This document shows, in pieces, positions 63,318-64,000 of a DNA stretch of 64,000 nt (positions within the stretch are counted from its first letter, which is position 1; each line of letters begins with the position of its first letter). Under the pieces are notes generated by a model. It searched no databases, was not told the origin of the DNA, and was given only the letters and a program-made list of their open reading frames with translations. The stretch comes from Gnetum montanum (Eukaryota > Streptophyta > Gnetopsida > Gnetales > Gnetaceae), in NCBI GenBank assembly GCA_015680685.1, contig MNCI01003893.1:351340-415339 (forward strand), given 5' to 3'. Both the position numbers and the translations under genes were made by a program.

Positions 63318-64000
63318 ACAACACTTATTGTACTCTTACTCCCACTTTTCATTAGATCTACAAGGATATAATACTTCCTTACCAATAGGATATAACTCAT
63401 AGCAACAATCTGAGAAAATCCACAAATCCTCCTTGATGTCACATCCTTTACATTTCCACTTGGTTCTTCATTTTTCTATCCAAGCATAATGATCACAAGT
63501 TTATTCTTAGTTGTATGATGAAAAAGAATATGGCCATGGTAAGAACCTCTTATTAATGAAATGGATGGATGGATGATGTGGGCTCACTATGCAAATAATC
63601 AGTCTCTTATAACTTGATAACATAGAAAAGTCATCATCTTATTAGGCTACATCTTGCCTTTATTCAATGTGTCTTATTAATAATCAAAATTATTTACAAA
63701 GGGTTTAAAAACAAAGTATAAAAGAAATGGAAAAGATGGTAAAAATTATGAAAAGGATAAAGAATGAAAAATGTTAAAAGAATTGAAAAATGTTAAAGAA
63801 TATGAAAAATTGAAAAAATGGAAAATTATAAAAGAATGAGAAAATATTAAATAATATTAAAAATGAAAAGAATTGTAAAACAAAAAAAATAGCAAAATCA
63901 CTTATTAATTCCAAAATTAAAGTGATCTCCCCCATGACTGAACTCATGGGCAAGTGTTTTGAAAATGCCCCCTAGATCTCCTAGATCAAACACTTTAGGT
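63318..64000 (-). other. AT8 sequence right of AT9
   Basis: It matches the AT1 3' region (CTCCCAYTTTKCATTAGATC, then ACAAGGAT), includes an A-rich tract (63700-63890) and PPT1 (63929-63940, sense CAGTCATGGGGGA). The remaining coding part of AT8 lies beyond the window. No gene is visible. Confidence 0.65.

Larger units (their letters stand above)
40991..64000 (-). mobile_element. AT8: Athila-like element, 3' part, split by AT9, leaves window
   Basis: Minus strand. Its 3' end is a truncated LTR (40991-41129), then polypurine tract, ORF X remnant and 3' noncoding region to 43430. AT9 is inserted with target repeat GTAAG (43431-43435 and 63313-63317), and AT8 resumes at 63313 to the window end with its A-rich tract and PPT1 (63929-63940). 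The right part matches AT1 3320-3780. The LTR remnant matches the first 140 bp of the AT3 LTR. Confidence 0.8.

Noticed and set aside
1-64000. CRISPR arrays, rRNA, tRNA genes, bacterial operons or organellar insertions
   Set aside because: Nothing of this kind was seen. Repeated sequences are explained by LTR pairs, modules and microsatellites.

Overview
This window looks like a repeat-dominated stretch of a large, CpG-depleted plant nuclear genome. No organellar or microbial gene is visible. About 58 of the 64 kb belongs to one lineage of LTR retrotransposons (Ty3/gypsy, Athila-like). The assignment rests on reverse transcriptase, RNase H and integrase wording typical of that clade, on a primer-binding site derived from the 3' end of tRNA-Asp(GUC), and on LTRs ending TGATGA...TCATCA. 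The abundance of old elements around a possible gene with introns would suit a gymnosperm or another very large plant genome, but nothing here fixes the species. I number the elements AT1 to AT10.

Layout. 1-6762: AT1 (minus), a gag-only element with a 3' ORF, cut by the window edge. 6763-8067: unassigned AT-rich DNA. 8068-12390: AT2 (minus), 5' half only. 12391-14716: AT3 (plus), 3' end only. 14803-15515: AT4, a lone LTR piece. 15516-20783: the only non-element stretch of any size, with a tentative minus-strand gene. From 20784 there are two three-level nests. In the first, AT5 (plus) holds AT6 (minus, 23344-40833), which holds AT7 (plus, 31138-38531, target repeat CATGG). In the second, AT8 (minus) holds AT9 (minus, 43436-63312, target repeat GTAAG), which holds AT10 (minus, 46357-59470, target repeat ATAGG). 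AT8 runs off the right edge.

How the parts work together. A complete element, best seen in AT10, reads LTR, PBS, gag, protease, RT, RNase H, integrase, then a 2-5 kb 3' region, then LTR. That 3' region has a fixed order in every copy long enough to judge: a purine tract (PPT1) at the end of pol, a T-rich tract (sense strand), a GTGTG module, a roughly 55-nt inverted-repeat structure, usually a second purine tract (PPT2), a 3' splice-site-like sequence, a 3' ORF or its remnant, and the true PPT beside the LTR. Elements differ in which coding blocks they keep. AT10 has pol and the 3' ORF. AT6 has pol only. AT1 has gag and the 3' ORF but no pol. AT7 and AT9 have gag and no pol. AT7 is the youngest and keeps a 1049-codon gag-protease frame joined in frame to the last residues of pol.

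Most notable: (1) the inverted-repeat structure has compensatory base changes in seven copies and looks like a conserved three-way-junction RNA; (2) a branch point plus acceptor lies just before the 3' ORF start, suggesting a spliced subgenomic mRNA; (3) the 3' ORF encodes a basic start, a tryptophan-rich domain and a long coiled coil. All alignments and counts were made by eye.
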